Source of the DNA: Certhia americana
Lineage: Eukaryota > Chordata > Aves > Passeriformes > Certhiidae
Direction of reading: 5' to 3'
Length of the DNA: 64,000 bases
Assembly: GCA_018697195.1 (NCBI GenBank)
Contig: JAGMWU010000130.1
Span: 1-64,000 of the forward strand
Shown here: positions 47,301 through 61,600 of the stretch, piece after piece
How the letters are laid out: every line of letters begins with the position of its first letter
Numbering within the stretch: position 1 is the stretch's first letter
Position numbers and translations under genes: made by a program
The notes under the pieces: model-generated
Told to the model about the DNA's origin: nothing
The model's input: only the letters and a program-made list of their open reading frames with translations
Databases searched by the model: none

Positions 47301-50300
47301 TAAAGCCAAATTAGAAGTAAGGAGTTTTTCCTCTTGCTTGCAAGTTTGAAAAGTTTTGAAATGTGATGTCTTGCTGTGTCAGCACTTACATTGTGAGATT
47401 ATCTTCTTGCATAAAGATCAAGTCTCAGACACTAGAAAGAGAAGCTAAGGACTGTAGGCTTCGAACTGAAGAGTGGTAAGTGTCTTTATTTTATATAATG
47501 AACATTTCATTGATGTGAAGAAAAATTGCTGTGAAACGTTAACTGAATTATTTTTTAAGAATAATACCTTTTAAAATAGGGGTTTAATTGAAAGTCTTTG
47601 ATAAAACTCAAATTTTATTATCATGAAGGCAAATGTGAGCAGCACAGGTCAAGCCCCCTTTTCCTTTGCTGTGTATGGAACTAGGCAATTCCACAGTTTC
47701 TGCTTTCAGTAAGAGCAGTTTTGTCTCCAGGCTTTTTAAATAGCAGTGATGTTGATGAAAGCTTGAAGAATTTATTTGTAATGGAAAACCATAGAAAGTA
47801 AAACCTTGTATGAAACAAAGATATGTGAGTTAGTAAAAACTGCTTCTGAGAACAAAGTTTGAGTAGCATATGCTGAGAGAACTGACTGAGAAAAGCTTCA
47901 AAAATCCCCCTCCACTGCAAAATCTTCTTGAGCAATTGTTTTTGCTTCAGATATAATGTTCTCAGCTAGAATACCTGAAAGTTTTTATCAGAGGATTATA
48001 TTGTTAGTTTTGGAATACTTTCATTGTCTTGAAGACAAGTTGTAGAAAATGTGCAGTTGAGGACTGTGGGCCAAATCAAATTAGGGTGGATTTCTCTGAA
48101 GTTCATTAAGCTGCATTTTTTTAGATACCTATGCAGTATAGGTCTTTAATGTAATGAATAAGGTGTAGTGAATGATCAGATGCAGAGTTCCTTCTTTCAC
48201 GTGCTAACTCTGAAGTGTGTATTTTAATTATGTTAATAGATGAGAAAATACTTGAATCCAACAAATCCACTAATACAAGACAACGTGTCACTAAAAATGA
48301 CTTGCAGAGGAGGATGAAAGCTGTGTTTGGCTGCTATTTGCTTTTTTTTTTTTTGTGGTGTTTGAAAAACTGTAGTCTTAATCTGCTACTATTCAGTTCA
48401 GGCTTTGTCTATCATGTTCTATGGTGACTGGGTAATTGATGTCATTGTAAGAAGTTGTCCCTACTATTTTAAGTTATACAATGTTAGGGTTTTAAAAGTA
48501 ATAAAGCCTGACACTTCCTTTTAAACACTGAAATCAAACACTGTTCAACTGTCTATTGAACTCATGGCAGGATGTGTCTCTGAGAATACTGCCCTTCTGT
48601 TTTCCCTGCTTTGTCAGGGGAAGGGATCCATTTGCCTCTGACACCCACACTTTACTCAGAAAAGCCAGGGGATATGAGACGTGACAGCCTGCATGCTTTG
48701 AAAATTAAAGGGGAGAATGTAAGGCAAAACATGTCAAACTACTTGTTTGTCAGTCCTCTCCAGTATGAAAAGGAAATATCAGTACATTTGCAGTTTGTCT
48801 TGGAGTTCATTTTCTATCATGCTCAGTGCTGCTGCAGTACCTCCTGTACAGTTTCTATGCATTTTTGGAGCTGCTCTCCAAGAAAAATATTTGTTAATGT
48901 GCATGAGCTAACTATTGGCCAGTTTCTTCATATTTTCCTTGTCTATTTTTGGATGATTTTACTTTGTTAAGCCTGATAAGTTTCTGTGTATCAAATGTTG
49001 TAAGAAAGGAAAGAAACCGGTCACTTTGACACCTTCCCCCCACCCTCCACTATATGTGCAGGAGTTCTAGATGTCAAATGGGAAGCAAAACAGTGAAGAA
49101 TTTGGGGGCCTAAGTTGGGTAAGGTGTGGAATTTGGTCTGAATCAATAATGGAGTGTTCTTTGTAGACATATGTATATAATACTGGAATATATTACTGTT
49201 CATCTCAGGAATCTGTTCTCATTATGTTAGTAATCTTTACTGCTTAGGTTCACATGTATGTACACAAGTCAAATGCAAGTGAAGAAAATTTAGAGAAAAA
49301 TCACTAATGAATGCATCAGAAACATAATTGCCAAGTTGTGTCAGAACAGGCAGTATCATAGCAGTGTTTAAATATGGGGTTTTGAAAAGCCTTTGAGGTA
49401 TCTCAGATAGTGATGTGACGTAGTTAATTGAATTATTGACAACTCATTGCCTGCTTATTGGAATACTGCATTAGATGCATAGTAACTAATTTGAAGGCCC
49501 TTCTACCTTCCCATCCAAATTCTAGTAGAAAGGAAAAGAATGCCTTCATATAGCTTATATAACAGTTGCACAATAGGAAAATAAAATGAATTTTAACTCT
49601 GAAGTAAATGGAGCTTCTCAAGAATGGAATTTAGGATTTACAAGTTTATGGTAACTTTCACTGCTTTGTTAGTGATTAGGATTCAATGTGTGTTAAATAT
49701 GACATAAAGGAGGACAAATGATTCCTACTGTATTATTTCTATCTAACTTCTAGAAGGAGACAGATACACTCAAGGGATGCCTATAGTGAGATATAGTGTT
49801 GGTGATACAGATGAAATTTTAAAGGTTTACAATGTGTGTGTGTGTGTGGTTTTTCGTTTGTCTCTTTGTTATTTAGCCAGCAACAGCTAAAGAATCTTCA
49901 AGCAGCTTTGGGCAGTAGACTGGAAGAATCTCTATGCATAATTAATGAAAAAGTACCTTTTAATGACACAAGTACGTATTTCCTTGGTCTGGCTATCTTG
50001 TTTGATTTTTTGGGTATCCATCTGGAGAGAGTATTCCTTATGAATTAAAATGTATTAGCTGTAAGAAATGTTGGACATCTGAACAGACACTTGGAGGTAA
50101 CTGTAGTAAGTATTCCTGATACTTGTCATGGTCTTCTTCAGTAATTCTAAAATACCAAGTTTTTATATGCATAATGAAGATTCAAACTCTTGAAGGCTTT
50201 TGAGTGATTTGCCACTTATCTTGCTAAGTGTTGACAGAATGTTGTAAATGATGAAGGAACACTGTCAATTTAATGGCTGCTCCATAAAGATTGGTTACTC

Positions 50301-53300
50301 ATCTCAAAGAGTAGTATTTTTTGCAGGGTGTATTCAAGAGTTGCAGTAAGTTAAGGTGGGGGAAAACTGGTGGTTGCAGAGATATTGCATCAATAATGGT
50401 CTGCACTTCCTGCTAGTGGGGAATTTGTCAGTGTCTCATTGATCAGAAAATACACAAGAGTAGCTCTTACCTGAAGGCTGTCTTAGACTCGTTTGTCTCT
50501 TCATGGGGAAAAAAGCCCTTGGAACCTGGGGACTTTTACCTGAAGCAATGCTTTTCTGCTTCCTTTCCAACTGCTGCTAGATCAGCTGAAGTGCAGAGGA
50601 TCCCCTGGAGTTAGGAGTGCTCCACCTTTGCATGGCTTTGGTACAAGCACGGGTTAGTATGTGCTGGGTCAGTGCTGTGCAGTGTGTGCTTTCCTACCAG
50701 CTGAACACAAGGATGGGCAGGCACTGCCTGGACTCTTCTGGACCCTTTAAGAAGTGAATACTGGAAAAGCTGAAAGTAGTGAAGAAGGAGCAGAGAAGTG
50801 AAAGAGGCTTTTGAATTTCTTGTATATTTCATTGGTGGCGTTTTCATTTTTCATTCGCTTTAAAACCTGATAATGTTTGAAGTAGCCTTAGGTTCTGTAA
50901 AAGCTGATCTGGCAGGTGCTGCAGGGGTGAGTGTTCCTCAGCTCTCCACTGGTTTGGCAGTCCAGTGAGTCTTGGCTTAGGAACACCAGATCATCATCTC
51001 TTTAGGAAATGTTGACTCCCATACAGCACATCATGTTTAGGTGCTGGTGCCTTGATTTGGTATCCTTTTCACTTCTCTCACTTTGCTTGGCATCTGCTGC
51101 CTATTTCTACTTCTCAGGCTTCCTTAGCTTGCATTTTTTTATAGGTGGTTATCATTGTAGCAGGAACTTTGCTAAAATAATTCATTTGCTCACTCAGCTG
51201 CCATAGCATAATGCCTTTGCTTGTGTAGTAGAAAACACTGCAAATAGAGGACATCTCCACTGATAGATCAGTGAAAGTCAGGAGATGTTTGTTTGCTTGG
51301 ATTCCAGCTGTCTTCCTATAGACCCTGTAGTTGGCTTTAAGTGTGACTAGCAGCTAATTTCAGTAGCAATCAAATGACTGCTAAGCATGATTTCCAGAGC
51401 AGAAAAAGTTTTCTGAAGCATTTAGTTAGAAGTAAGATTCAGTAATTTTGGACAGGGCTTTTTTTCCTCTAAACGTAACTACCTCTTCCCATTTGTTAAT
51501 AGCCAAATGTGAATGACACTAAAGTAATAAGAAACTGTAAATTTCTGTTGTGGGCAAATTTTAAATGGATCTGGTTGTTGTTCAACTGAATTGAGAATGG
51601 ATGTAATCCCTTTTAAATATCTAAGACTTTGTAAGCTGCCCTCTAGATACAAATAGCCCTCTGCCCCTCTAATTGTGGCTGCTTGTAACTGAATAATCTT
51701 TCTAGTTTCTTCACGAGTGAAGAAGAATGCAGAAGTACATGGAGAGTACATCTTAGTCTAAATTATCAACATATTAAGTGTATACAGGAGCTTTAAAAAA
51801 TGCTGAAACCATTAAAAAATATTAGTCTTGCTTGGCCCCTCCTTGGAATGTAATTGAAATTCGAAGATAATTTTGAATTTTTTAAGTGTGATTTTTTTTA
51901 TTTTTTCACTCTTGTTTGTGTTGAATATTGTTCTTTCAGCAAGAGGAGTCTGCTCTTATCTTTCAACTTCAGGGTCTTCAGATTAAATTTAACTAACAAT
52001 CTAAGGCTATTGAACTGCTTTCCCTCCACTTAATCACAGAAACCCTGAAGTGAGGGTATTTAGGCCTACCTTATTGAAGTCAATTGTTGGTATCTCTTTA
52101 GTTAATATTGCTTACATAACCCCCTAATATCCCTGCAATGATTCTTTTTTAATCAGTACTTGTAAAAAAATGTCTCTTAAACCCCCCTAATATAATGAGT
52201 GTGTATAACTCAATTTTTGTCCTACAGGATCGGCTCGATACAATGCTCTGAATGTACCATTGCACAACAGAAGGAATCAGGTAAGTGCTTCTTGTGGCTT
52301 CATGTAGCTGTGCAACTTTCTACACAGATACTGAAATAAAACCAGTCATTTTAGTACCTGAAATGGCAGAAGACAGCCTGTCTTACTACTGTCATGATAT
52401 TCTGAGGGCATTTCTTTCCACAGAGCCTCTGCATTTTTCAAGAGGTGTTGTTGTTATTATATTGTTGTTATTTCAAGGAATCTTACTGAAGTTATATGAA
52501 ATATTCTTTTATTGGGTTAACCTTCAGTCAGCTAGAAGTTGGGACATTTCATTTTTAAAGTTGTTTAAAGTTACAGTAGTTCAGAGGTCTTTTGTTGAAA
52601 AAAGGTAGGTTCAGTATCCTAAATTCCTTTTCCCTCAAACTGAGCTTCTTCAGTCACATCACTTGAGCTCCAGAGAATTTATGCATTTGTAAACAGCACA
52701 CTGGTGGGTGCACCAAAATGCTGTATTAGTTAACATTACTTGTCACCAGTCACAACCCTTTCAAGGGTTCAGTCATGTCACTTTGAGATCTCTGCATGGT
52801 TTGTTTACATTTTGTGGGATACTTCTTGTCAAAGCACCTCTTACTTGCAGCAAAATAACCCTTGTGTATTTACACATTTTTAGAAAACAAACTATTTCTG
52901 TTCTCTACTGTAATTGAATGAGATTCCTTGTGAATGTTGTTTATTCAGTATTCCAAAATGAGCATTGGTTTTCTGTGAATGAATGAATATATTAAGGGTT
53001 TGTACAATAGCAAATCAGAAACCTGTATACAGTCAAAATTTTCCTGTGTTGCTACCACTGAGGATGGGCTCTACAACACTGTGGGGTTTTTTTGTTTCCT
53101 TGTCCTCAAGCCTTCAAGTTAGTGCATTCAGATACTACTGCAGGAGGATTTAAAACAGTTGCTTTCTCCATTCTTCAGAAGTGCCTATAAAGAGACCTTT
53201 TTCCTGATAATATTTCCTGTGAGAACAGGTGACCTGCTGTTCAGTTTTGTGATGGAAATAGCCTTTAATTTCAGGTCGCTGCTGCTGAGTCCCAAGAAAA

Positions 53301-55604
53301 ATCTGAATAACTGCATAGAGAATTTCTCCTTTTACTATTTTCTGCCAGCACTACGTCAGGCAGCTTCATGCTTCAAGATCTGCAGTCTTGAAAATGTTCC
53401 AGGACAGATTTTTATGAGTGTCTTTGCCATTGGAGGCAAAATGTTGGTGTATTAGCACAGGCTGTGGTGTAAAGGACAGCAAAACAGTAATAGTGTCTGT
53501 TTCTCTTCCTTGCATGGCTAATTAACATACACAAACTGGGTATAATGGCTGGTTTAATTACTTGCCACCATCCCAGATCCATAATCAAGACTGACCTGAT
53601 TTAACAGTCCATTGGAGCATTAAGAGTACGTCTCTGAATGATAAGTTATTCTTGGCTGAAATGTCACTATAACATTATTCTCTTCCCATAAATCCCAACA
53701 GAGAATAGTGTTCTTCTCTCTTGAATTTATGTTCCATTCTGGATTAATTTCTTTGATACCTTCCTGCTGTACTAAAGCCACAGAACAGCCTTACTCATGG
53801 GTAGCAGCTCAGTTCTGTCCAGGAGATTAAGAATTGAGTGTTCTTGGTTAGAGAAGCAGACACCTTTAATTCTGGGAGAAAACATTGATATTTTACTAAT
53901 TAAATTAAGGTTTCCTTACAACCTGGTGTTGAGCTGTTGTCAGCAATTAGTCTGTTGTTCTTTGTAAATTTCAGACGTGGTTTCTGTAATTGTGCTGACC
54001 TCTAAGTGTTTTTGTGGCTTGCAAGTTTGAAAATGCAGCAGAGGCAAACCATCACCAGTTGTGTGAAATAAAAAGATTCTTTGTTGTCAAAGAACAATGT
54101 GGCATTGTAGTTTATGAATAAAGATTAAGCTAAACATAATTGCTGTTATGTTTTTCAGGCTGAAATAATAACAAGAAAGAAACTGCTGATTACAATTTTT
54201 TGTATCCAAACAGGGTTTTTTTTCATATTTAATGTCAAATACAATCATTTTATAATTGTCTTTACAGCTGAAGCTGCGAGACCTTGCTGGCCAGGCTGTG
54301 GCTTTTGTCCAAGAACTTGTAACAGCTCTCCTGAACTTCCACACATACACTGAGCAGAAGGTACAGATCTTCCCAATTGATTCTGCAACAGACACGATAT
54401 CACCCTTAAATCAGAAGGTAAAGTTTACACACTTCAGCTACAAATACATTCAGTTAGTTAGACTTTAATGTGTGGTTGATCTTAGTCATGCAAGCTTGCA
54501 CCACCTTTACTGGAATGCTGTGAGTGTGTTCCTGAGAGCCCGGCCCTCCTGCAGGAGACATCTTTTCTGCTCTGTGAATTCTCTGAATGTGGGTGGGGTG
54601 TAGCTGCAGAGAATCCTTTGCCCTGTGCCTCTGCTAGAAGAGCAAATCAAAGCTTTGCTTTTTTAATTGCTAAATTGAAATACATTTGTTGAAAGTTCAG
54701 CTGGCTTGTTTTAAAATAATAATGCACAAATACTGTATTGCTAAATAGAGCTTGTTGATGCACTGGGGCATAGGAGATGTTGAGACAGAATCTGGTCTTA
54801 TGTTTAATGTGTTAGTTGTTATATTAAATAAAGGATAGAAGGTAGGCTTATGAGGGAGAGACCTGGACTCAGTTCCCTCATCAAAAACCAACTTTATAAT
54901 CTGATTTTGGGCTATTTTAATGAAGACATTTCCTGTAAGTGTTCTGAAGCTTCAGGTTTATAAAGCATGTTGAAATTAATATGAGAAATCTGACTCATTT
55001 CTTTTGACACAATTCCATGGAAAGATTTTCTAAGTGTATCATCCAGAGCTGTTAAGCTGCGTGTTTTGACTTTGTTTTCATATGCTGTGAAATAAAGAAA
55101 ATAACCATGTGCAGGGATTTGTGTGGGGATGGATATATGTATGCTTTGGAACAAATTACAGTAAGATCAGAGCTGACTTCATAGTTTGAGGGGATCTGTG
55201 AGTATTTGAGTTGCAAGGATTGTGATTCAGTCTCTTAATTTCAGTTTAGTAGTTGGTAGGGCTCAGACCTAAGGTATTGAGGTAAATTGTGGTCTGCATT
55301 GATCAAGTGGCTGCAGTGCATGTGGTGTCAATGTTTACTATCACAAAACTTTCTTGTTCTTTGGAAAACCTCCTATAATCTCTTCACAGGTAGAAAATAT
55401 ACTTATGAAGGTGGTTATTCACCTTTTCAGTTGCCTTCTCAGTTTTAACTGTTTTAGTCAAGAATACCCTTCTGCAGAGATTCAGCATAGTTTGAGAACA
55501 TTTTCTTGCTCCTGCCACCAAATGCACTCAGAATGGCATGTCCTTCTTGTGAAAATTATGTGGTTTTGTCATATTTCAGATTTTTTGGGGCAGGAGTGGT
55601 GTTT

Positions 55605-55637
<33 letters not shown>

Positions 55638-55649
55638 GGGTGGGTTTTG

Positions 55650-55681
<32 letters not shown>

Positions 55682-58600
55682 GGCCCAGTGTGGTGACTGC
55701 ATTCAGATACCGCCGCAGTTTACACTGAAGCAATAAAATCAGATTTCCTAGACATCTCTTCTCACGGACTTTTTTTTTCCCCTGACCTCCTAGTTAACAC
55801 TTCTTTGTTGTTTTTCAGCACAGCTGAAACATGCAACTTAATCAGAACCATAATTTAATTTTCCTTTTCTTATAATTCACTCTGATTCAGTAGTTCAGGC
55901 TTTGTTTTCATAATTATGTCTCTTGTAGTCTGCCCCATTGTGTATTCATGACCTAATTCCCTCAATGCATGCTACTTCTCAGGGCTTTTGCTGTGAATTT
56001 CCAGCACTGAAGCATCTTTTATTGCTCACTGAAGCTGTAGTTGCCTCCTGTATTTTTAATTAATTTATCTATTCGCTTGGCAAGTGTTCTCAGTGTGATT
56101 TTTTTTTTTAAATTTTTTTTTTTTTTTAATTTTTTTAGCTGCTCCACCAAGTTGGTCAAAACCTCTCCTTAATATGGTAGAGAAAATGAAACAAGTGTCA
56201 GGTAGTGGCTTAGCAGACTTGCACTGATTTATTTTTCCCCAACTCCAGGTCTTGTCTGGTGCTTTCAAGCTATTTTCCCCAGCAAACACTCAAAGTAGAT
56301 GTGGACAATTCCTTGCCAGGTTCAAGTATTCCTTTTCTCTTTAAGTGTTGGATTGCTGGGTTCTGCTGGGTCTACAGCATTATGCTGGATAATTCAAGTT
56401 CTCTCTCTTGCAACACAAGCCAGGAGCATTCTGCATGTGTTATTTCTTCCTCCTTAGATTTAGGAGTTTTCCCTAATTCCATCCAGGTTTGTGCATGCAT
56501 GGATCAGAGCTTAGCATCTCTTCTTGTTAACACTGTGTTACCATGCTGTAATAGTACAAGGAGCAATTAAAATCTCTTGTACTCTGTTTGCCTGGGATCT
56601 TTAGCTGCTCTTGTGGTGTAAATAATCAAAGGTGAAGGTATCTTTCTGTGGGGTAAAATAAAAACCAGCATTGCTTTTGACTATCTGTATCAATTTGTGG
56701 AAGCAGCTTTTTGGGATACTGAGCTACCAAAATGGAAAGCTGATGGTGTTGTTACATTTTGATTGTGTGGAAGAGTACACCTTCTGTTCTCAGGTCTGCT
56801 TTTTCTGAAGGCAAAATTGACTATAGGATTTAATTAAGCAATTTTTAGCAAAGTCAGGCAGGTCCATGAGGCCAAAGTTTCATTGTTACCCAAACCTGGG
56901 CAGCAAAAATTCTACAGTTCTAGAGTTTTAGAAGTAAGAATTCTCCTGTGATCAGTTGGAGCTCCATGCTTTGCATTAGCGAAAGCATGCTTTGACTTAT
57001 GTTGAAAACCGGACTGGACACAAATAAAGACACATCTTTTGCTCTCAGTTTGACTTGGGTTTAGTTCTTCAGTACTTTGCACAGCATAGCTTTGCAAATG
57101 TTTGTGCTGATGGACAAGGCTGGGAGGCAAACAACTTTGGGAGGAAGATGGAATAGTTTATTCTGATGGCTAAATGGTGCATGTATCTAGCCTTAATTGG
57201 ACAGGGCTGAGAAAGGAATGCAAGAATATTTAAAACTGAAAAGAGAGAGTTTGGTGTGCTGTGCATGGCACTTAAAATGAGACAGGATGCCGTGGTTTTG
57301 CCTGGACTTCCAGTGTTTCCCACTTTCCCTCAAGGTGTGTTTTTGCCCTATAGAAGTGGTTGCTGTACATCAGTGGACTGTTGTATCTCATTTAATGACA
57401 TCTTAATCATTGTTAAAGGGGACAGGGGCTTTGCCAAAATGTCGTGTTCAGTTGTTACCTTGGCAGAGTCCCACACGAGCCGGCAGCAAGTACCATTTTA
57501 AAACCTCTCTGTCCTCAGTTCTCACAGTATCTCCATGAAAACGCTTCCTATGTTCGCCCTCTGGAGGAAGGAATGCTGCACTTGTTTGAGAGCATCACGG
57601 AGGATACTGTGACAGTCCTGGTAAGATTTCCTCCTTTTAGTACCCAAAAAGATTTTACAGAGCAAAACCACTTACCTGTTGTTTTTTCCTTTCAGGAAAC
57701 AACTGTGAAATTGAAGGCCTTCTCAGAACATTTAGCTTCATACTTAGGCTTTTTAAGAAAAATTCTTCCTTATCAGTTAAAAAGGTACCTTTCATTTCAT
57801 AGAGCAAATTCAAAGGCACTGTGTCAGGCAGGCAGCACTGTCAGAACCGACAACTCAAATCCTAAGTCAAACCTTAAAACACTCTGGCCTCTTCTCTGTC
57901 TTAAAAGGCTGAACTTAGGGGTTTTTTTTTGTTTGTTTGGGGTTTTAGTTTTTTTAACATGTTGTTTTCTAAAACTTGAGATTAAGCCTGGCTTTTTTGA
58001 GACATTAGGACTAAAAAAATATATTGTAGAGCCTTTTATGACTAAAAACATATTTCTTAGAGCCCACATACACCTTCCCTTACAGATGAGCCTTTAAAAT
58101 AATGAAGCTTTCATTAATGTTTCTTAGTGTTATTCAATAGCATTGATACTATTCAGGTAGTGATATACTGAAACTGTTAATGCCTTGAACCTCTCTGAAG
58201 ATTATTCATCATTCAGTGAATGTAGCAATGTAGTAAAACTTGGCCAGGTGTTCATCCCTTCTGCTATGAAAATCTTTGTGCCGGAATTGATTGAAAGGAG
58301 GTGAATTATAGGTGCAAAGAACTGCTTTAAGAGAGGGTTTGGACTAAGGAAGAAGAAAAAGCTTGATTTATGCCTCCTTTGTACCTATTTTTGTGCTCCT
58401 TAGGAAGCAAAAGAGAATTTATGCAGTAGAGGGAAAAGCCTTCAAACTTAAATTGCTGCAATCAGTTCCTTGCTGTGCGAGTAAGTCATTCCTGGCTTGT
58501 GACAAAAACACCCAGGAGTGGAGATGCACACAGTAATTTTCATGAATTGCTAAGTTCCTCTGCTATGTTAGTCTTTCTAAAATAAATTCCTGGTCTGCTG

Positions 58601-61600
58601 TTGCTTTGGGCTGGGAAGATAGAAACACGTATGTGCTCCAAAACTTGTGAACTTTTTTTTTTTTAAGACAATTGCTTGCTTTTAAAAAAATAATTCATAT
58701 ATTCCTAGTTTGGAAGAAGAGTGTGAGTCTTCTCTTTGCACAGCTGGTTTAAGAGCTAGAAATATGGAGCTGCAGAGAGACATGAAAAGGTTGACTGCAG
58801 TCTTTGAGAAGCTACACACTTACATCAGTCTTCTGGCCTTACCAAGTAAGTGTCAGTTCTGGCTTGTTTGGTTGCCTTGTGACTGGTTTTCTGTGGGTTT
58901 TTATATTGTGATTGACAGCCTCTTGTCACCTCTTAATTATGAAATTGTTAATAATCTGCATTTTATTACTCATTATCACTTCCAGCCCCATATCTTCATA
59001 TGGTTATTACAACTGTCATAATGACTGAAAAAAATGAGATAAAGCCTTTTTTTTGTGTATGTTGTGGGGAAACCATCTCCAAATACATCCTGTAAATAGC
59101 AGTAGGAAATGGTTATTGCATAGCTTCAGGTTATTTCAGTCTTCACTCTTTAGAAAGGCTCAGATGGTCTTTCCTCCTGCTGTGAACATGTCTTTCTGTA
59201 TGTGTGGTTTTTGAGACTGAAACAATTGATATTTATGAAATCTGAATAAAAACTAGGGAACTTGAAAGTCTTTCACCTGCCTGCTCTGCCAGAATTGATA
59301 TATATGTGTATTTGATATGAAAGATAAAATTTAAGTTAATGAATCTATCAGGACTCATACTCCATGCAAATGGTTCTAATAAGTGGAAACTGAATTATTT
59401 TCAAAGTTAACTTTTTTCATTCATGGTCAAATCTTAGTGTTGTGGTTTTCTTTTCCTTCTTGTCTGTTACTCTTGTAGGTACAAGACCAGAAGGACTCCT
59501 TAGGACAAATTACAACTTTGTGTTTACAAACATTGCTGCAAGTCTTCATGGATTCCATGACATTTTAAAAGGTGAGAGCTGGAAATGTTGTTGCAGCTTT
59601 GCTTCTTTCTTGTTTAGCATAGTACACGTGTAATCTCTCTATAACAGTGCTGTATAACATATGCATCGGATGTGATAAATCTGGTTTGTTTTACCTTTAC
59701 AAGCTAAGAAACTAAACCTACTAACCACTTGTTTAGACATTCATGGATGGTTCTCATTCTTCCATTCTGTTAGCCTTGCTCTTCAGAGTTGCTGGATTAT
59801 TTAATTGTGCCTCTCCAGATTTTCCTGAGCAGTATCACTTTATTTTCTGAGCTTCACTGCTCTCCTGAAACTAGCATACAGAGTGGAATGCTATGAGATG
59901 TACATATTTTCCCTTGCATATGTAGCATTGACCTAGTACCTGCCTTGAAAGTGGAATTTTTCTTTCCTATTTTTAGGGTGATGACTGTTTCTAACATGAA
60001 TATAGAAGCAAAGCTCACAAAGAAGTCTGGGTTCTTTTTGAAACTTGACTTCCTCTGTAGAATGGTTTACCTTGCTTTTACCAGAACAACATGGATATGT
60101 TATGTTTTCAGTGATACTTGGTAAAAACTCAGAATTTTAAAACTGGTCTTCCTGCTTGTTCTGGAGTTTCAGTACCATGTAGCTGTTCCTGGAGAGAAAA
60201 TAGTCTGTAGAGATAAACTGGATTTTTACTAGTCAGCTGTTTAAGCTTTCCTAATTTTAAGCAAACTTTTCCTAATAGCATGAATAGGCCCCATTTTGCA
60301 AAGTCCTTATTTTGAAGAGAAAAAAAGGAGATATTAAAGATTGATCTCACACAAAATGAGACCCTAAACCAAGAGTTTTGTAGCATAGATAACTTTAAAA
60401 TGCTTTCTACCTCTTAGTATGGTCACTATAATGTAAAGTCAATCCAATTTACACTTTAAAGGAAATGCAGAAAATAGAAGTAGTGAAGAAAACTGTCAGT
60501 AGAATTCATCAGCTATCAACAGAAATGCTCTGCTTAGTATCTCACACTCCCATACTCCAGAATGTTTGATTTCTCTCTTCTTTCTCAATCCCAAATAATT
60601 TTGAACTTCTTAAGATTACTTCAGGTTACAATTTGTGGTGGAGATGAGCTGGGATTTCTCCATTCTGTAGCAATAGTACTCTGTTTTAAAATAGATGTAC
60701 ATTGTTCACTTGTTAGACAATTACTGTTTTTTTAAAATTAGGCCACTTTGAGAATGTTCTTACATGATAAGTACTTGATTCTTTGTAAGTTTTGGTGTTG
60801 TTCAAATGAATGTATTTAGGCTAAGATGCTTTTGTGAGTGACTTCCAAAAAGTTTTGTGTTCTTAATTTGGCATAAATGTGCTTTTCATTTTCCAGATAT
60901 TTCCAAGCACTATAGTCAGAAAGCTGCTTTAGAACAGGAAGTTCCAACTGCCACGCAGAAACTCATAACTACAAATGACTGTATTTTATCCTCTGTTGCT
61001 GCTTTGACAAATGGAATGGGGAAGGTAATGGATATTTTTGTTTCAAACAATGGCTTAACTTGTGCAGATTTTTAAGAAAAAAAAAACCAAAAAAACTTAG
61101 CTGAATGATTTAGAAAATCTGTGTGCCTCTGATATTAGTAACCTATAGTGTCAGGTTGATTCTTGAGTTACTTTCAGGCTATGAGTTAAAAACAACTGAG
61201 TGAGTGATAGAAGTAGACACTGAAGAGGATGCTTTGTGTGAGAAAGGTCTAAGTTACAGGGGAGAGCCTGTAGCTTGTTTCAAAGTCTTGTTAAGAAGTC
61301 AGGTTTCACTAAATACTCGTCTTTTGAAAGAATAATTGCTCCAATGAATCTTTCTGGTCAGCTTAATTTAAAGAGCCACTTCTCTTGATTGTGTCTAGAT
61401 GGCCTCGTTCTTTAGCAACAACCTGGATCACTTCACCAGCTCACTGAGCTATGGCCCTAAGGGAGGAGCAGAGTTCATCAGCCCTCTCTCAGCTGAGTGC
61501 ATGCTGCAGTACAAGAAGAAGGCAGCTGCTTTCCTCAAGTCCTTGAAGAAGGTTTGTTCAGCCAGCATGCTTGCACAGGGAGAGCATGGTTCTGCTGGTA

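Noticed and set aside
55354..55736. Phe-rich protein-like frame
   Set aside because: It is an artefact of the two poly-T tracts.
57444..58097. 217-codon frame treated as one large exon
   Set aside because: The family sequence fits two exons with consensus splice sites; the part after 57784 and before 57519 is intronic. The open 75-bp intron is reported as a finding instead.
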